Part shown: one piece after another, positions 51,761 to 62,100 of the stretch
How the letters are laid out: each line of letters starts with the position of its first letter
Position numbering within the stretch: the first letter of the stretch is position 1
Assembly: GCF_007858435.1 (NCBI RefSeq)
Contig: NZ_VIGW01000007.1
Coordinates: 102,449-166,448 of the forward strand
Direction of reading: 5' to 3'
DNA length: 64,000 nucleotides
Source: Tsukamurella asaccharolytica
GTDB lineage: Bacteria > Actinomycetota > Actinomycetes > Mycobacteriales > Mycobacteriaceae
Program-made: the position numbers and the translations under genes
The notes under the pieces: model-generated
Told to the model about the DNA's origin: nothing
Seen by the model: the letters and a program-made list of their open reading frames with translations, nothing else
Databases searched by the model: none

Positions 51761-53434
51761 TCAGTCGCGCGTGAGCTTGCGGTGCGTCACCGCGTGCGGG
51801 CGGGCCGCCTCGGCGCCGAGGCGCTCGATCTTGTTCGCCTCGTAGGCCTCGAAGTTGCCCTCGAACCAGAACCACTGCCCCTCGGAGACGTTGCCCTCCC
51901 ACGCCAGGATGTGCGTGCAGGTCCGGTCGAGGAACCAGCGATCGTGGGAGATCACCACGGCGCAGCCGGGGAACTGCTCGAGCGCGTTCTCCAGGCTGGA
52001 GAGCGTCTCCACGTCCAGGTCGTTGGTCGGCTCGTCGAGGAGGATCAGGTTGCCGCCCTCCTTGAGCGTCAGCGCCAGGTTGAGCCGGTTGCGCTCACCG
52101 CCGGAGAGCACCTCCGCGGGCTTCTGCTGGTCCGGCCCCTTGAAACCGAACGCGCTGACGTAGGCGCGGGCCGGCATCTCGTTCTGGCCGACCGTGATGT
52201 AGTCGAGCCCGTCCGAGACCACCTGGAAGACGGACTTCTTGGGGTCGATGTTGGCGCGGTTCTGATCGACGTAGCTGAGCTTGACCGTCTCGCCCACCTT
52301 GACCTCGCCCGAGTCCGGGCTCTCCAGTCCGACGATGGTCTTGAACAGGGTGGTCTTGCCGACGCCGTTGGGGCCGATCACGCCGACGATGCCGTTGCGC
52401 GGCAGGGTGAAGGACAGGTCCTTGATCAGGACCCGGCCGTCGAAACCCTTGTCGAGGTTCGCGACCTCGACCACGACGTTGCCCAGGCGGGGCGGCGTGG
52501 GGATCTGGATCTCCTCGAAGTCGAGCTTGCGGTGCTTCTCGGCTTCGGCCGCCATCTCGTCGTAGCGCTCCAGGCGCGCCTTGTTCTTGGTCTGCCGGGC
52601 CTTCGCGCCCGAGCGGACCCACGCGAGCTCCTCCTTGAGGCGCTTCTGCAGCTTCTGGTCCTTCTTGCCCTGGACCTCGAGACGCTCGGCCTTCTTCTCC
52701 AGGTAGGTCGAGTAGTTGCCCTCGTAGCCGTGCAGCTTGCCGCGCTCGACCTCGCAGATCCACTGCGCGACGTGATCCAGGAAGTACCGGTCGTGGGTCA
52801 CGGCCAGCACGGCGCCCGGGTAGCTCGCGAGATGCTGCTCGAGCCACAGCACCGACTCGGCATCGAGGTGGTTGGTGGGCTCGTCGAGGAGCAGGAGGTC
52901 GGGCTTGCTCAGCAGCAGCTTGCACAGCGCCACGCGGCGCTTCTCACCACCGGAGAGGTTCTCCACCGAGGAGTCGCCCGGCGGGCAGCGCAGGGCGTCC
53001 ATCGCCTGCTCGATCTGCGAGTCGACGTCCCAGGCGTCGACGGCGTCCAGCTGCTCCTGCAGCTTGCCCATCTCCTCCATGAGCTCGTCGCTGTAGTCGG
53101 TGGCCATGAGCTCCGCGACCTCGTTGTAGCGACGCAGGTTGACCATGGTCTCGCCGAGGCCGTCCTCGACATTCTCCTTGACGGTCTTGGACTCGTCGAG
53201 CTTCGGCTCCTGCATCAAGATGCCGACGGTGGCCTCCGGGTCCAGGAACGCCTCGCCGTTCGACGGCTGATCCAGACCGGCCATGATCTTGAGGATCGAC
53301 GACTTGCCCGCGCCGTTGGGACCGACCACGCCGATCTTCGCGCCCGGGTAGAACGACATCGTCACATCATCGAGAATGACCTTGTCGCCGTGCGCCTTGC
53401 GCACCTTCTTCATCGTGTATATGAACTCAGCCAC
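51761..53434 (-). CDS. ettA: energy-dependent translational throttle protein EttA
   Basis: A 557-residue ABC-F ATPase that binds the ribosomal E site and gates entry into elongation according to ATP/ADP. Two ATPase domains: Walker A GPNGAGKSS (about residue 40) and GPNGVGKTT (about 365), signatures LSGGEKRRVALCKLLL and LSGGERNRLNLALTLK, Walker B LLLLDEPTNHLDAES and LILLDEPTNDLDVET. The arm (EMGKLQEQLDAVDAWDVDSQ) and the linker with KARLERYDEMAAEAEKHRK define EttA. GTG start at 53434 gives the usual N-terminus AEFIYTMKKVRKAHGDKVIL. Ortholog of Rv2477c; last conserved gene before the accessory cluster. Confidence 0.96.
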   Translation of the reverse strand: MAEFIYTMKKVRKAHGDKVILDDVTMSFYPGAKIGVVGPNGAGKSSILKIMAGLDQPSNGEAFLDPEATVGILMQEPKLDESKTVKENVEDGLGETMVNLRRYNEVAELMATDYSDELMEEMGKLQEQLDAVDAWDVDSQIEQAMDALRCPPGDSSVENLSGGEKRRVALCKLLLSKPDLLLLDEPTNHLDAESVLWLEQHLASYPGAVLAVTHDRYFLDHVAQWICEVERGKLHGYEGNYSTYLEKKAERLEVQGKKDQKLQKRLKEELAWVRSGAKARQTKNKARLERYDEMAAEAEKHRKLDFEEIQIPTPPRLGNVVVEVANLDKGFDGRVLIKDLSFTLPRNGIVGVIGPNGVGKTTLFKTIVGLESPDSGEVKVGETVKLSYVDQNRANIDPKKSVFQVVSDGLDYITVGQNEMPARAYVSAFGFKGPDQQKPAEVLSGGERNRLNLALTLKEGGNLILLDEPTNDLDVETLSSLENALEQFPGCAVVISHDRWFLDRTCTHILAWEGNVSEGQWFWFEGNFEAYEANKIERLGAEAARPHAVTHRKLTRD

Positions 53435-53596
53435 AGTCCCTGCCTGCTCTCCCGCGAAGACGACCCACCGGTGTACCGGGGGCAAACGACTCCAGCCTAC
53501 CGACCGGCGTCCGCCGCCGGAGACGGGCCGGGTCCGCGACCCCCGCGGTTCCACTCGTTCGCCAACAGAACGACTGGCGCGTAACAAGCGGGCCTT

Positions 53597-53602
53597 TAGA
53601 AT
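53597..53602 (+). promoter_or_regulatory. candidate -10 of the PKS-NRPS operon
   Basis: TAGAAT lies 70 bp before the PKS ATG in a small AT-rich patch of the 238-bp gap between ettA and the PKS gene. No convincing -35 is visible 17 bp upstream. No binding site of a known regulator is recognisable, and the gap has no gene. Confidence 0.35.
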
Positions 53603-53672
53603 CGAATGAAAGGGTGCGTAAGCGGGTGTCGGGGAGCGACCGTCATATCGTATCCGCCATGGGACAGGGGGA

Positions 53673-56600
53673 ATGGCCGTGAAGGATGGTCACATACAGG
53701 ACCGCGGGCGAGGAGCAGAGCACCGCGAGCCCATCGCCGTCGTCGGGATCGGATGCAGACTGCCCGGCGGAGTGCGCTCGGCCGACGACTTCTGGCAGTT
53801 GCTCGAAGACGGGCGCGACGCCATCGTCGACATCCCCGCCGACCGCTGGAGCACGGACCGGTACTACGAACCCGAGCGGGCGGCCGGCAAGAGTCGTGTG
53901 CGCCGCGGCGGATTCCTCACCGATCCGGTCGACGAGTTCGATCCGGCGTTCTTCGGAATCTCTCCCGTCGAGGCGAACGCGATGGACCCGCAGCAGCGCC
54001 TGCTGCTCGAGGTGGCGTGGGAGTCCTTCGAGGACGCCGGGCTGCGCGCCGAGGCCATCGAGCACACGCGGACCGCGGTCTTCACCGGGGGTTTCACGCT
54101 CGACTACAGCCAAATGCAGTTCGCCACCTCCGCCGCGGAGCCACCCACCGTCGCCGCGCACACCGCGACCGGGGTGGTCATGACGATGCTCTCCAACCGC
54201 ATCTCGCACGCCTTCGACCTGCTCGGACCCAGCATGTCCGTCGACACGGCCTGCTCGTCATCGCTGGTGGCGATCCATCTGGCCTGCCAGGCGCTCTGGA
54301 ACGGCGAGAGTGACCTGGCGATCGCCGGCGGCGTCAACCTTATGCTCAGCCCGAACTTCACCGTCGCCGCGTCGACCGGCGGCTTCCTGTCCCCGACCAG
54401 CACCTCGCGCGCCTTCGACGCGGCCGCCAACGGCTACGTGCGCGGCGAAGGAGCGGCGCTCGTCGTGCTCAAACCCCTCGCGCAGGCCCGCGCCGACGGC
54501 GACCGGATCTACGCGACGGTGCTCGGTACGGCTGTCAGCCAGGACGGCCGTACCAACGGCATCACGGTCCCGAACGGCGACAGCCAGAAACTGGCCATCG
54601 AGGCCGCGCTCGCGAGCGCCGGCATCGCTGCCGGCACCGTCGACTACGTGGAGGCACACGGCACCGGCACCCCCGTCGGTGATCCGATCGAGGCCAACGC
54701 CATCGGTGAGGCCTATCGCGCCGGCCGTCCAGCGGATCGCCCGCTGGTCATCGGTTCGGTCAAGACGAACCTCGGCCATCTCGAGGCCGCGGCGGGCGTC
54801 GTCGGCTTCATCAAGTCCGCACTTGCGCTCGGCCACCGCCGGGTGCCGCGGCACCTGCACCTGGAGACGCTCAACCCGGCCATCGACCTCGATGATTTGC
54901 GGATCCGGATCGCCACTGAGCCCACCGCGCTCCGCTCCGACGGCCCGCTCCGCGCGGGCGTCAACTCGTTCGGCTTCGGCGGCACCAACGCGCACGCGAT
55001 TCTCGAGTCCGCCCCCGTCGACGTGCCCGCCGCGCCCGCTCCGCCCGCAGCCGCCGTGCGCGACGGGATCGCGTCCGTGCTTCCGCTCGCGGCGCGCAGC
55101 GAAGCGGCGCTGGCCGAACTCGCGGGCGCCTACGCCGGACTCGCGGAGTCGGACGGCGCCGCCGCCCTGGCCGGCGCGCTTGCACACCGGCGCAGCGCGC
55201 ACCGTCCGGCACGACTCGCCGTGATCGCCGCGGCCGACGCCGACGCCGCGGAGGCGCTGCGGGCCGCCGCCGACGGCGCCCCGCACCAGTGCCTGCGGTC
55301 CGGCTCGGCGCTCGCCGACGCCCGCCCGCTCGCCTTCGTCTACACCGGGATGGGACCGCAGTGGTGGGCCATGGCCCGCGGCCTCCTGCAGCACAACGCC
55401 GTCTTCCGCGCGGCGATCGACCGCTGCGACGAGGCGATCGCGGCGCTCGTGGGCTGGTCTCTCTCCTCCGAACTCCTTGCCGCGGAGGCGGATTCCCGCA
55501 TGTCCGAGTCCGTGGTGGCGCAGATCGCGAACTTCGGCGTGCAATACGCCTTGACCCGGCTGTGGGAGTCCTTCGGCGTCCGACCGGACCTCATCGTCGG
55601 GCACAGTGCCGGGGAGGTCGCCGCGGCCCTCGAAGCCGGCGCCCTGGAGTTCGAGGACGCGATCACCGTGATCGTGCACCGCGCCCGCATCCAGCACACA
55701 GCGAGTGGAGGCGGCCGCCTGCTCGCCGTCGCACTCGGCGCGACCGCCGCCGCCGAGCTGCCCGAGGTCGTGCGCGGCGAGGTCGAACTGGCCGCGATCA
55801 ACAGCCCCGACTCGGTCGCGCTCGTGGGATCGACCCTCGTCCTCGAGTCGATCGCGGAGCGGCTCGCCGCCGACGGCGTTTTCGCGCGGCTCGTCCCGGG
55901 CGATGTCCCCTACCACAGCCGCGCGATGGATCCGCTCGAAGCCGAGGTCCGCTCGGCGCTCGCCGACCTCGCCCCCGGCGCACCGTCGATCCCGCTCTAC
56001 TCGACGGTGACCGGCGCCCGCGTCCCGGCGGACGGCTCCCAGCCGCACGATGCCGAGTACTGGTGGCGCAACATCCGCCGCCCCGTGCTGTTCGGCGACG
56101 CCACGGACGCGCTGCTGTCCGACGGCGCGACGACCTTCCTCGAGATCGGCCCCACCGCGGTGCTGGGCCGGGCCATCGCGGAGGCCGCCGCCGCGCGCGG
56201 GGACTCGGTGACGACGACCGCGTCGCTGCACCGGGACGGCGAGGACGCCGTGTCGTTCGCCGCGGCGCTCGCCGACCTGTGGGTGCGCGGCGTCGACGTC
56301 GACTTCTCCCCGCTCGCGCTCCGCGCGCCGATGCGGCCCCTGCCTGCCTACCCGTGGCAGACCGGCCAGTACTGGTCCGAGAGCGGCGCCGGCCGGCGGG
56401 AGCGCCTCGCCGAGACCGTCGAGCCCTATCTGGGCGACCGGTCCGACGGTGCCCTGCCCGCGTGGCGGCGGCTGCTGGACGGCACGGCGCCGCGGTCGCT
56501 CGCGGATCACGTGGTGCACGGCGCGACGCTGTTCCCGGGCGCCGGCTATCTCGAGATCGCCGCGGAGGTCGCGCGGGACGAGTACGGGGCCGCGGCCTGC

Positions 56601-59156
56601 ACGCTGCTCGACGTCGCGTTCGAAACCGCTCTCGTGCACGGCGGCGGAGGGACCTACCTCCTCGACACCAGCCTCGACGCCGCTACGGGCCGGATCGCGA
56701 TCCACGGCAAGGTGCCGGGCGCCGGACGCTGGGCGCGACACGCGACCGCCGTCCTGCGGCCCGCGCCGTCCGTGGCGCCTCGCATCGAGCTGGCGCCCAT
56801 CGCGGGCGCGGCGGTCGCCGAAGACACGCTCTACGAGGGTTTCCGGGACGCGGGCTTCGCCTACGGGCCCGCGTACAGCCTCCTGCACGACGTGACCGTC
56901 GGCGACGGTCGCGCGACCGCTCGGATCCGCGCGGTCTCGCCGGAGCCCGTCGCGGAGCGCGCCCCGATCTTGGAGCCGAGCGTGCTCGACGCCGCCTTCC
57001 AGCTGCTGTTGCCGCTGGACTTCGAGCGCGCCGAGGACGCCAAGCTGATCCCCGTCGGCGTCGACCGCGTGGTGATCCACGGGCGGCCCGAGGGCCCCGT
57101 CGTCGCGCGGGCCACGGCCGGGACCTCGCCCGATCCGACCGAGATCCGCGGCGACGTGGTGCTCGCCGGCGAGGACGGGCGCGTCTTCGCCGAGGTGGAG
57201 GGCTTCACGGTCCGGATTCTCGACGACGGCGCCACCGCCCCGCAGCGGGTGGGCACCGACTGGGTGTACGAGCAGGCGTGGGAGCCGCAGCCCGTCACCG
57301 ACGCCGAGCGTGCCTCCGCCGAGGGCACCTGGCTGCTCCTCGCGGACCGCACGGGTCTCGCGGAACGCCTGGCGGGGCGGCTCTCCGCCGCCGGCGGCAC
57401 CCCGGTACTCCTGAGCGCGGGCGCGGGTTCCGACGCCGTCGCGCCCGACGACCGGGCCGCCTTGGCCGCCGCGCTCGACCGGATCATTCCGGATGCGGGG
57501 CTCCGAGGCATCGTCCACCTGTGGTCGCTCGACGCCTCCCCCGACGCGCCGGACCCCCTGCGCTGGGCCGCGCACGACGCCGTTCTCTCGGTGGTGCACC
57601 TCGCGGCCGAGCTGGACCAGCGCGGCCTCGCGGCACCCACCTTCCTCGTCACGGACGGGGCACAGCCCGTCACGGGCATCTCGGAGACGGGCCTCCTGCA
57701 GTCCTCGCTGCCCGGCATCGGCCGGGTCCTGCACCATGAGCTGAGCCGGCTGCAGACCCGCCTCGTAGACCTCGATCCGAGGGACCGGGACGGCAGCGCC
57801 GCGATGCTGCTCGACGAGCTCACTGTGACGAACACCGACGAGGACCAGGTGGCCTTCCGCGACGGCACGCGCCTCGTCGCGCGCCTGTATCCGTCGGCCC
57901 GGTCCGGGGGTCGGATCCCCGCCCGGATGCGTCCCGACGGTGCCTATCTCGTCACCGGCGGTCTCGGCGCGCTCGGCCGGCTCGTGCTGGTCGCGCTCGC
58001 CGAACGCGGCGCCGGCCACCTGATCGTGACCAGCCGGTCGGGCCTCCCGCCGCGGGCGGAGTGGGACGCCCTCACCGACGACGCGCAGCGCGACGCCGTC
58101 GCCGCGGTGCGGGCCGCGGAGGCGTCGGGCGCGTCGGTGCAGGTCGTGGCCGTGGACGTGACGGACGCCCGCGCGCTCACCGAGACCCTCGCGCGGCTGC
58201 ACGCAGCCGGCGTCCCCGCCCTGCGCGGCGTGATCCACTCGGCCGGCGCCGTCGACGACCAGATCCTGGTCCGGATGACGCAGGAGCAGGTCGAGCGGGT
58301 GGTCCGGCCCAAGGTGCTCGGCGGCTGGGCCCTGCACCAGGCGACCGCCGGCGAGCCCCTGGACTTCTTCACCCTGTTCTCCTCGATCTCCGCCGTGATC
58401 CCCTCGCCCGGACAGGGCAACTACGCCGCCGGGAACGCCTTCCTCGACGCGCTCGCCCACTACCGCCGGGCGCAGGGCCTGCCGGCCCTGTCGATCAACT
58501 GGGGCCCGTGGGACGCAGGCATGATCGCCAGCCTGGGACTGCGCGAGCTCTACGGGCAGCGCGGGATCGACCTCATCGACCCGGAGACCGGCATGTCGCT
58601 CCTCGCCGAGCTCCTGGGATCGAGCGAGGTGCAACAGGGCGTGGTCTCCGCGCACTGGCCCACGGTGATCGAGAACTACGCGCTCACCCCGGTCCTCGTG
58701 GCCCACCTGGGCCGCGGGGAGGACGACGGGGACGACGACGGCGAGTCGATCCTCGAACGACTCGGCGCCGCCGCGCCGGCGGATCGGGCGCCCATCGCCA
58801 CCGACGGGGTGCGGCTCACCGTCTCCCGTGTGCTGCGGATGCCCGAGGAGCACATCCCCGACGACGAGCCGCTCGGCCGCCTCGGCGTGGATTCGATGCT
58901 CGCCACCGAACTGCGGATCCGGGTGGAGCAGCAGTTCGGCGCCGCGCCGTCGATCGCCTTCCTCCTCGACGGCGCCTCCGTGGCGACCATCGCCGCCGAA
59001 CTCCTCGCCACGCTCGACATCCCGTCGGGCGACGGCGAACCCGACGCCGAGGTCGAGGACCTCGCCGCGTTGCTCGCGGACCTGGACGACGACGCCGTCG
59101 CCACCCTGCTCGCCCAGTCCGAGACCACCGAACCGAACAGCGGAGGCCCCCGATGA
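53673..59156 (+). CDS. type I polyketide synthase, KS-AT-DH-KR-ACP
   Basis: An 1827-residue single-module PKS. KS 18-445: Cys194 (VDTACSSSLVA), His329 (VEAHGTGTP), His369 (KTNLGHL). AT about 553-870: Ser645 in VGHSAGEVA; the specificity region reads VPYHSRAMD, neither the malonyl HAFH nor the methylmalonyl YASH pattern. DH about 930-1185: His946 in HVVHGATLFP and Asp1106 in DAAFQ, so it looks active. KR about 1422-1612: GGLGALG, LFSSISAVIPSPGQGNYAAG with Ser and Tyr1584, B-type VDD. ACP Ser1741 in LGVDSML. No ER, methyltransferase, loading or thioesterase domain. The predicted result is a two-carbon-extended 2-enoyl chain. AGGGGG precedes the ATG; the stop overlaps the NRPS ATG. Confidence 0.95.
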   Translation: MAVKDGHIQDRGRGAEHREPIAVVGIGCRLPGGVRSADDFWQLLEDGRDAIVDIPADRWSTDRYYEPERAAGKSRVRRGGFLTDPVDEFDPAFFGISPVEANAMDPQQRLLLEVAWESFEDAGLRAEAIEHTRTAVFTGGFTLDYSQMQFATSAAEPPTVAAHTATGVVMTMLSNRISHAFDLLGPSMSVDTACSSSLVAIHLACQALWNGESDLAIAGGVNLMLSPNFTVAASTGGFLSPTSTSRAFDAAANGYVRGEGAALVVLKPLAQARADGDRIYATVLGTAVSQDGRTNGITVPNGDSQKLAIEAALASAGIAAGTVDYVEAHGTGTPVGDPIEANAIGEAYRAGRPADRPLVIGSVKTNLGHLEAAAGVVGFIKSALALGHRRVPRHLHLETLNPAIDLDDLRIRIATEPTALRSDGPLRAGVNSFGFGGTNAHAILESAPVDVPAAPAPPAAAVRDGIASVLPLAARSEAALAELAGAYAGLAESDGAAALAGALAHRRSAHRPARLAVIAAADADAAEALRAAADGAPHQCLRSGSALADARPLAFVYTGMGPQWWAMARGLLQHNAVFRAAIDRCDEAIAALVGWSLSSELLAAEADSRMSESVVAQIANFGVQYALTRLWESFGVRPDLIVGHSAGEVAAALEAGALEFEDAITVIVHRARIQHTASGGGRLLAVALGATAAAELPEVVRGEVELAAINSPDSVALVGSTLVLESIAERLAADGVFARLVPGDVPYHSRAMDPLEAEVRSALADLAPGAPSIPLYSTVTGARVPADGSQPHDAEYWWRNIRRPVLFGDATDALLSDGATTFLEIGPTAVLGRAIAEAAAARGDSVTTTASLHRDGEDAVSFAAALADLWVRGVDVDFSPLALRAPMRPLPAYPWQTGQYWSESGAGRRERLAETVEPYLGDRSDGALPAWRRLLDGTAPRSLADHVVHGATLFPGAGYLEIAAEVARDEYGAAACTLLDVAFETALVHGGGGTYLLDTSLDAATGRIAIHGKVPGAGRWARHATAVLRPAPSVAPRIELAPIAGAAVAEDTLYEGFRDAGFAYGPAYSLLHDVTVGDGRATARIRAVSPEPVAERAPILEPSVLDAAFQLLLPLDFERAEDAKLIPVGVDRVVIHGRPEGPVVARATAGTSPDPTEIRGDVVLAGEDGRVFAEVEGFTVRILDDGATAPQRVGTDWVYEQAWEPQPVTDAERASAEGTWLLLADRTGLAERLAGRLSAAGGTPVLLSAGAGSDAVAPDDRAALAAALDRIIPDAGLRGIVHLWSLDASPDAPDPLRWAAHDAVLSVVHLAAELDQRGLAAPTFLVTDGAQPVTGISETGLLQSSLPGIGRVLHHELSRLQTRLVDLDPRDRDGSAAMLLDELTVTNTDEDQVAFRDGTRLVARLYPSARSGGRIPARMRPDGAYLVTGGLGALGRLVLVALAERGAGHLIVTSRSGLPPRAEWDALTDDAQRDAVAAVRAAEASGASVQVVAVDVTDARALTETLARLHAAGVPALRGVIHSAGAVDDQILVRMTQEQVERVVRPKVLGGWALHQATAGEPLDFFTLFSSISAVIPSPGQGNYAAGNAFLDALAHYRRAQGLPALSINWGPWDAGMIASLGLRELYGQRGIDLIDPETGMSLLAELLGSSEVQQGVVSAHWPTVIENYALTPVLVAHLGRGEDDGDDDGESILERLGAAAPADRAPIATDGVRLTVSRVLRMPEEHIPDDEPLGRLGVDSMLATELRIRVEQQFGAAPSIAFLLDGASVATIAAELLATLDIPSGDGEPDAEVEDLAALLADLDDDAVATLLAQSETTEPNSGGPR

Positions 59157-62100
59157 CCGAGATCGAAGACCGCCTCGCGGCCCTCAGTCCCGCCCAGCGC
59201 CGGGCCCTGCTGGCACGCCTGGGCAAGGGCCCGTCGGCCGGCCCCGCTACACAGCCGATCACGCCGCGAGTGCGCGAGGGCGAGGCCATCAGACTCTCCG
59301 CCACCCAGGAGAACATGTGGTTCCTGGAGCAGTTCCATCCCGGCACGAGCATGCACGTCATGTCCGGCGTCGCGCGGCTGCCGGTCGACGTTCCCCGCGA
59401 GGTCTTCACCGACTGCCTCGCCGAGGTGATCGAGCGGCACTCGGTGCTGCGCACCCGGTTCGGCATCGAGGACGGCGAGCCGGTCGCGCGGATCGCCCCC
59501 GCCGAACGGCCGGAGGTCGCGTTCCTCGACGGGGTAGACGAGGCAACGATGTGGGACCGGTTCCGCGAGGAAGCGCGCACGCCGTTCGACATCGCGCGGG
59601 ATCCCCTGCTGCGGGCGACGCTCGCGCGCAGCACCTCCGGCGGCACGTGGGTGCAGATCACGCTGCACCACATGGTCGCCGACGGCTACTCGACCGGCAT
59701 TCTCTTCGCCGAGCTCGGGCGCCTCGCGACCGGCCGGCTGGTCGGCCGGCTGCAGCGACTCCCGGACGTCCCGTTCCAGTACGCCGACGTGGCGCTGTGG
59801 GAACGCGAGCGAACGGAGGCGGACGCCGACGCCACCGACATCGCCTACTGGACCGAACGGCTGGACGGCGCACCCTCCGCGCTGACCCTGCCGACGGACC
59901 ACCCGCGGCCGTCGCGGCAGAGCTACCGGGGCCGCCGCACTGAGTTCGCCCTCAGCGCGGAGCGGGCGGCGGCGGTCCGCACGTTCAGCGCCGAGCACGG
60001 CGTGACCCCGTTCGTCACGGTGCTCAGCGCGTACGCGACGGTTCTGTCCCGGTGGTCGGCGCAGGACGGCGTCGTGATCGGCGTTCCCGTCGCGCAGCGC
60101 TCCGTACCGGGCACCGAGCAGGTCATCGGCCCGTTCCTCAACACACTCGCCCTCCCGGTGACCTTCGGCGAGGGCGAGACCGTCAAGGGCCTGCTCGCGC
60201 GCGTGAACGCCGAGGTCCGCGAGGGCTTCCGGCACCAGGACGCGCGCTTCGACCGAGTGTTGTCGGCGCTCGACGTCGGTCGCGATCCGGCGCGCCCGCC
60301 GCTCTTCCAGGCCATCCTCAACATGCAGGAGGATCGCAGCGCGCCCGAGATGCAATTGCGGGACCTGGACAACGGCTGCGCCAAGTTCGAGGTGCTCCTG
60401 GGGATCACCACCACCCCCACCACGATGACGGGCACCCTGGACGTCGCGGCCGACCTGTTCGACCAGGCGACGGCCGACGCGCTCATCGACGGCTTCGTCG
60501 CGGTGCTCGACGCGCTGACCGGACCCGATGCGCGGGACGCACAGGAGATCGCGACCCTCCCGCTCTCCACCGCCCCGCTCGCGATCGAACCCCCGGTCGC
60601 GCAGCCGCCGACCACGTCGCTGGAGGCGTACGCCCTCGCCGCGGCGGCCGGTTCCGCCGAACGCACCGCGATCGTCACCGGAACGGAGCGGATCACTTAC
60701 GGCGAGTTGGACGCCCGGGTCGGCCGCCTCGCCGCGCGGATCGCCGAGCGCGTCGACGCGCCGCCGCAGACGCCGGTCGGGCTGCTCCTGCCGCGGTCGG
60801 CGGACGTCATCGTCGCGATGCTGGCAACGCTGCGGGCCGGCTACTCCTTCGTGCCGCTCGACCCCGCGTACCCGGCGGAGCGTCTCGAGTTCATCTGCGC
60901 CGACGCGGGCATCCCGGCCCTCGTCACCACCGCCGAGCATCTCGCCGAGGTGCCGCGACTCGACCTGCCGTGGATCGACGTCGCCGACGCGCCGGCCGGG
61001 CCCGCCCCGGCACCGTCGGGCGACGACCCCGCGACCCGCACGGCGTACCTCCTCTACACCTCCGGTTCCACGGGACGTCCCAAGGGCGTGCGGGTCTCGC
61101 ACCGCAACGTCATCACCTTCCTCGAGGCGATGCGCGCCGAGCCGGGGATGGCACCGTCGGACACCCTGCTGGCCGTCACGAGCCCGTCCTTCGACATCGC
61201 GATCCTCGAGCTGCTGCTCCCGCTCGCCGCCGGGGCTCGCGTCGTCATCGCCGACGGTGACGACGCCCGCGACGGCGACCGGCTCGCGGCGCTGCTCGCC
61301 GAGCACGCGGTGACCGTCATGCAGGCCACCCCCACCACGTGGCACCTGCTGCTCGACGCGGGCTGGTCCGGCACGCGCGGGCTGCGCGCGCTGTGCGGCG
61401 GCGAGGCGATGCCCGCGGTGCTCGCGGGCCGGCTCCTCGCCGGCGCCGACGAGGTGTGGAACATGTACGGCCCCACCGAGACCACGATCTGGTCGACGGT
61501 GCACCGGGTCACCGCCGCCGACGTCGCCGCGGGCGCGATCCCGATCGGGCACCCGATCCGGGGCACCGGAATCGTGGTCGCCGACGCCCACGCCGTGCCC
61601 GTCCCCGACGGCGTCTTCGGTGAGCTCTGCATCATCGGTGACGGCGTGACCCTGGGGTACCACGAACGCCCCGAGCTCACCGCCGAACGATTCGTGGACC
61701 TGGCCGGCCCGACGCCGGTGCGGGCGTACCGCACCGGGGATCTGGTGCGCCGGTTCCGCGACGGTCGGATCGAATTCGGTGGCCGGATGGACACCCAGGT
61801 GAAGGTGCGCGGCTTCCGCGTCGAGCTGGGCGAGATCGAGAGCGCCCTCGAGACCGCACTGCCCGGCGTCCGCGCGATCGCCGCGGTCAATGCCGAGGGG
61901 ACCGCGGTCACGGCCTACCTCGAGTGCGCGGCCGAGGAGCTCGGCGATACGGGCGCCCTGCTCGCGAGCCTGCGGGAGACCCTGCCGCCGTACATGGTCC
62001 CCAGCGCCTTCGCGGTCGTCGACGCCTTCCCGCTCACGCCGAACCGCAAGATCGACCGCAAAGCCCTCGGCGCCCGCGGCGGTGCGCCGGTGGCCCTGGC

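Noticed and set aside
54258-58853. 1531-codon open frame on the minus strand opposite the PKS, and a similar 1148-codon one opposite the NRPS (58676-62122)
   Set aside because: Both mirror long coding genes, show repetitive Arg/Gly/Val composition and have no ribosome site or recognisable motif.
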